In this document: in pieces, positions 63,264 to 64,000 of the stretch
Position numbering within the stretch: the first letter of the stretch is position 1
Layout: every line of letters starts with the position of its first letter
IMG/VR virus record: IMGVR_UViG_3300046787_000206
Span: 30,963 to 94,962 of that record
Source: a virus
Reading direction: 5' to 3' (one strand)
DNA: 64,000 bases
Notes under the pieces: generated by a model
What the model saw: only the letters and a program-made list of their open reading frames with translations
Told to the model about the DNA's origin: nothing
Databases searched by the model: none
Made by a program: the position numbers and the translations under genes

Positions 63264-63297
63264 AAATGCCCTCACAGGATGACTGTAGAGGGCATTT
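63264..63297. terminator. Bidirectional terminator
   Basis: AAATGCCCTC / GAGGGCATTT, 10-bp arms, with inner ACAG/CTGT; leftward tail TTTTTCGTT. Lies between convergent small genes. Confidence 0.8.
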
Positions 63298-63395
63298 CTC
63301 TTATATGGGTGAGTGATTGGTCATTCGAGGGGTCAAATGGTCACCACGAGGCGCATGTGGCGGCTCAGGCCACTCATCTCAAGGCAGGGGCGTTC

Positions 63396-63884
63396 TTAGG
63401 GTAAAAATTCTTCCAAATGCTTCTTTTCGAGCAAAACTGCCACCGCAGCGTTGATTCCGAGCTTAAATTCGTCAGAAAATTCGTCTCCGACTTCAACAAG
63501 CTGCTCTTGGAGGATTTCAAGGTCGTACATACTTCCACCAGCAGCATTCTTTTTGCAGAGAGAAGCAAACCTCTGTAGAGCATCACCTTCAAAGGTGACC
63601 GTAGTCTTCATGTTTTGGCCTTGAGCACCAGCCGTGATTTCAATCTCCGTGGCTGTTAGGCGCAACATAGCGTTAAGCGCATCCATAGGGATGAGCGCAT
63701 CAGGCTTTAAACCCATCGGAATATTGTTAGTAAGCCAGTTTGACCAGGTGTTGGGGTCTACTACGCTCTTGTTGCTCTGGTTTAGGTGTACATGAGCGCC
63801 TGAAGAAGGCTGCTTTGAGCCAGGGTGGACATCTTGGCCCTTGTGAGCCGATTTGAAGGGTGGGAACTCCATGCGTTTTCTCAT
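63396..63884 (-). CDS. Unknown protein
   Basis: 162 residues. 'MRKRMEFPPFKSAHKGQDVH' then 'MDALNAMLRLTATEIEITAG' and an acidic helix 'LEILQEQLVEVGDEFSDEFK'. No family recognised. Its ATG starts right where the predicted transcript should begin (see promoter), so it may be leaderless. Confidence 0.65.
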   Translation of the reverse strand: MRKRMEFPPFKSAHKGQDVHPGSKQPSSGAHVHLNQSNKSVVDPNTWSNWLTNNIPMGLKPDALIPMDALNAMLRLTATEIEITAGAQGQNMKTTVTFEGDALQRFASLCKKNAAGGSMYDLEILQEQLVEVGDEFSDEFKLGINAAVAVLLEKKHLEEFLP

Positions 63885-63890
63885 AAAGCT

Positions 63891-63920
63891 AGGTTACAGG
63901 GGCGTTTTACGGGTTGTCAA
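63891..63920 (-). promoter_or_regulatory. Promoter of 63396-63884 (TTGACA-18-TAACCT)
   Basis: -35 TTGACA (63915-63920) and -10 TAACCT (63891-63896) read leftward with 18-bp spacing. The ATG at 63884 begins 6 nt after the -10, as in leaderless actinobacterial genes. Confidence 0.6.
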
Positions 63921-63983
63921 GGGGCGATTAAGGGTAAAATTGGCCTCGTCGGGAAAAAATGCCTCGTCGTCGGATAGGAACTC

Positions 63984-64000
63984 ATGGCACAGAATAACTT
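63984..64000 (+). CDS. Start of a rightward gene, cut by the window end
   Basis: ATG at 63984 with AGGA 8 nt upstream; first codons MAQNN. Nothing more can be said. TTGTCA and TAAAAT at 63914-63940 (15-bp spacing) may form a weak promoter. Confidence 0.45.

Overview
The window is an internal segment of a large double-stranded DNA phage with a contractile tail (myovirus morphology). The most likely host is an actinobacterium. The evidence for the host is two WhiB-type proteins (one carrying a WhiA-like C-terminal domain), a ClgR-like regulator, ThyX plus an NrdH-type redoxin, and frequent GTG/TTG starts. Base composition is moderate, not the high GC of Streptomyces or Mycobacterium, so a freshwater-type actinobacterium is possible; this is inference. 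I see no integrase, excisionase or clear lysogeny repressor. Terminase, portal, major capsid protein and an endolysin are not in the window and presumably lie outside it, so this is not the whole genome.

Layout. 1-4.3 kb (+): host-recognition proteins built from a Gly-rich module, a repeated beta-sandwich module and a Cys-rich insertion. 4.3-7.2 kb (+): neck/connector candidates and a run of overlapping tiny Lys-rich proteins ending at a strong terminator. 7.3-23.7 kb (+): tail completion and terminator proteins, sheath, tube, gp26-like protein, tape measure with an M23 peptidase, hub, gp53-, gp27-, gp25-, gp6/J- and gp5-like baseplate proteins, gpI-like protein and fibres. 23.7-40.7 kb (+): replication, recombination and nucleotide metabolism: a winged-helix initiator with a lambda-O-like origin inside its gene, DnaC-like loader, DnaB-like helicase, DnaG-like primase, SNF2-like helicase, SSB, DNA polymerase I, RecA, Cas4-like nuclease, two Holliday-junction nuclease candidates, ThyX, redoxin and dNMP kinase, and finally a SpoVS homologue. 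41.0-46.5 kb (+): low-complexity basic proteins of unknown function. 46.6-50.5 kb (+): zinc-ribbon protein, nucleotidyltransferase-like protein, degenerate HAD-like protein and a tRNA-guanine-transglycosylase/DpdA-like TIM barrel.

50.6-62.1 kb (-): a leftward, probably early, region of about 30 small, mostly unrecognised genes. It includes the WhiB-WhiA-like fusion, a HicA-like protein, the ClgR-like protein, a MoxR/CobS-like AAA+ ATPase paired with a zincin-VWA protein, an Api92-like protein and several membrane microproteins. Several of its genes are preceded by a repeated CAACACAAACAAA element, often followed by CCTATA(A/G). 62.1-62.6 kb is a gene-free divergent region full of inverted repeats. 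The last 1.4 kb holds three small genes, a candidate leaderless promoter and the start of another rightward gene.

The most notable observations are the intragenic lambda-type origin, the WhiB-WhiA fusion, the MoxR/zincin-VWA pair, the NTase/HAD/TGT-like trio, the repeated leader or promoter element, the structured divergent region and a large hidden set of microproteins that ordinary length cut-offs miss.
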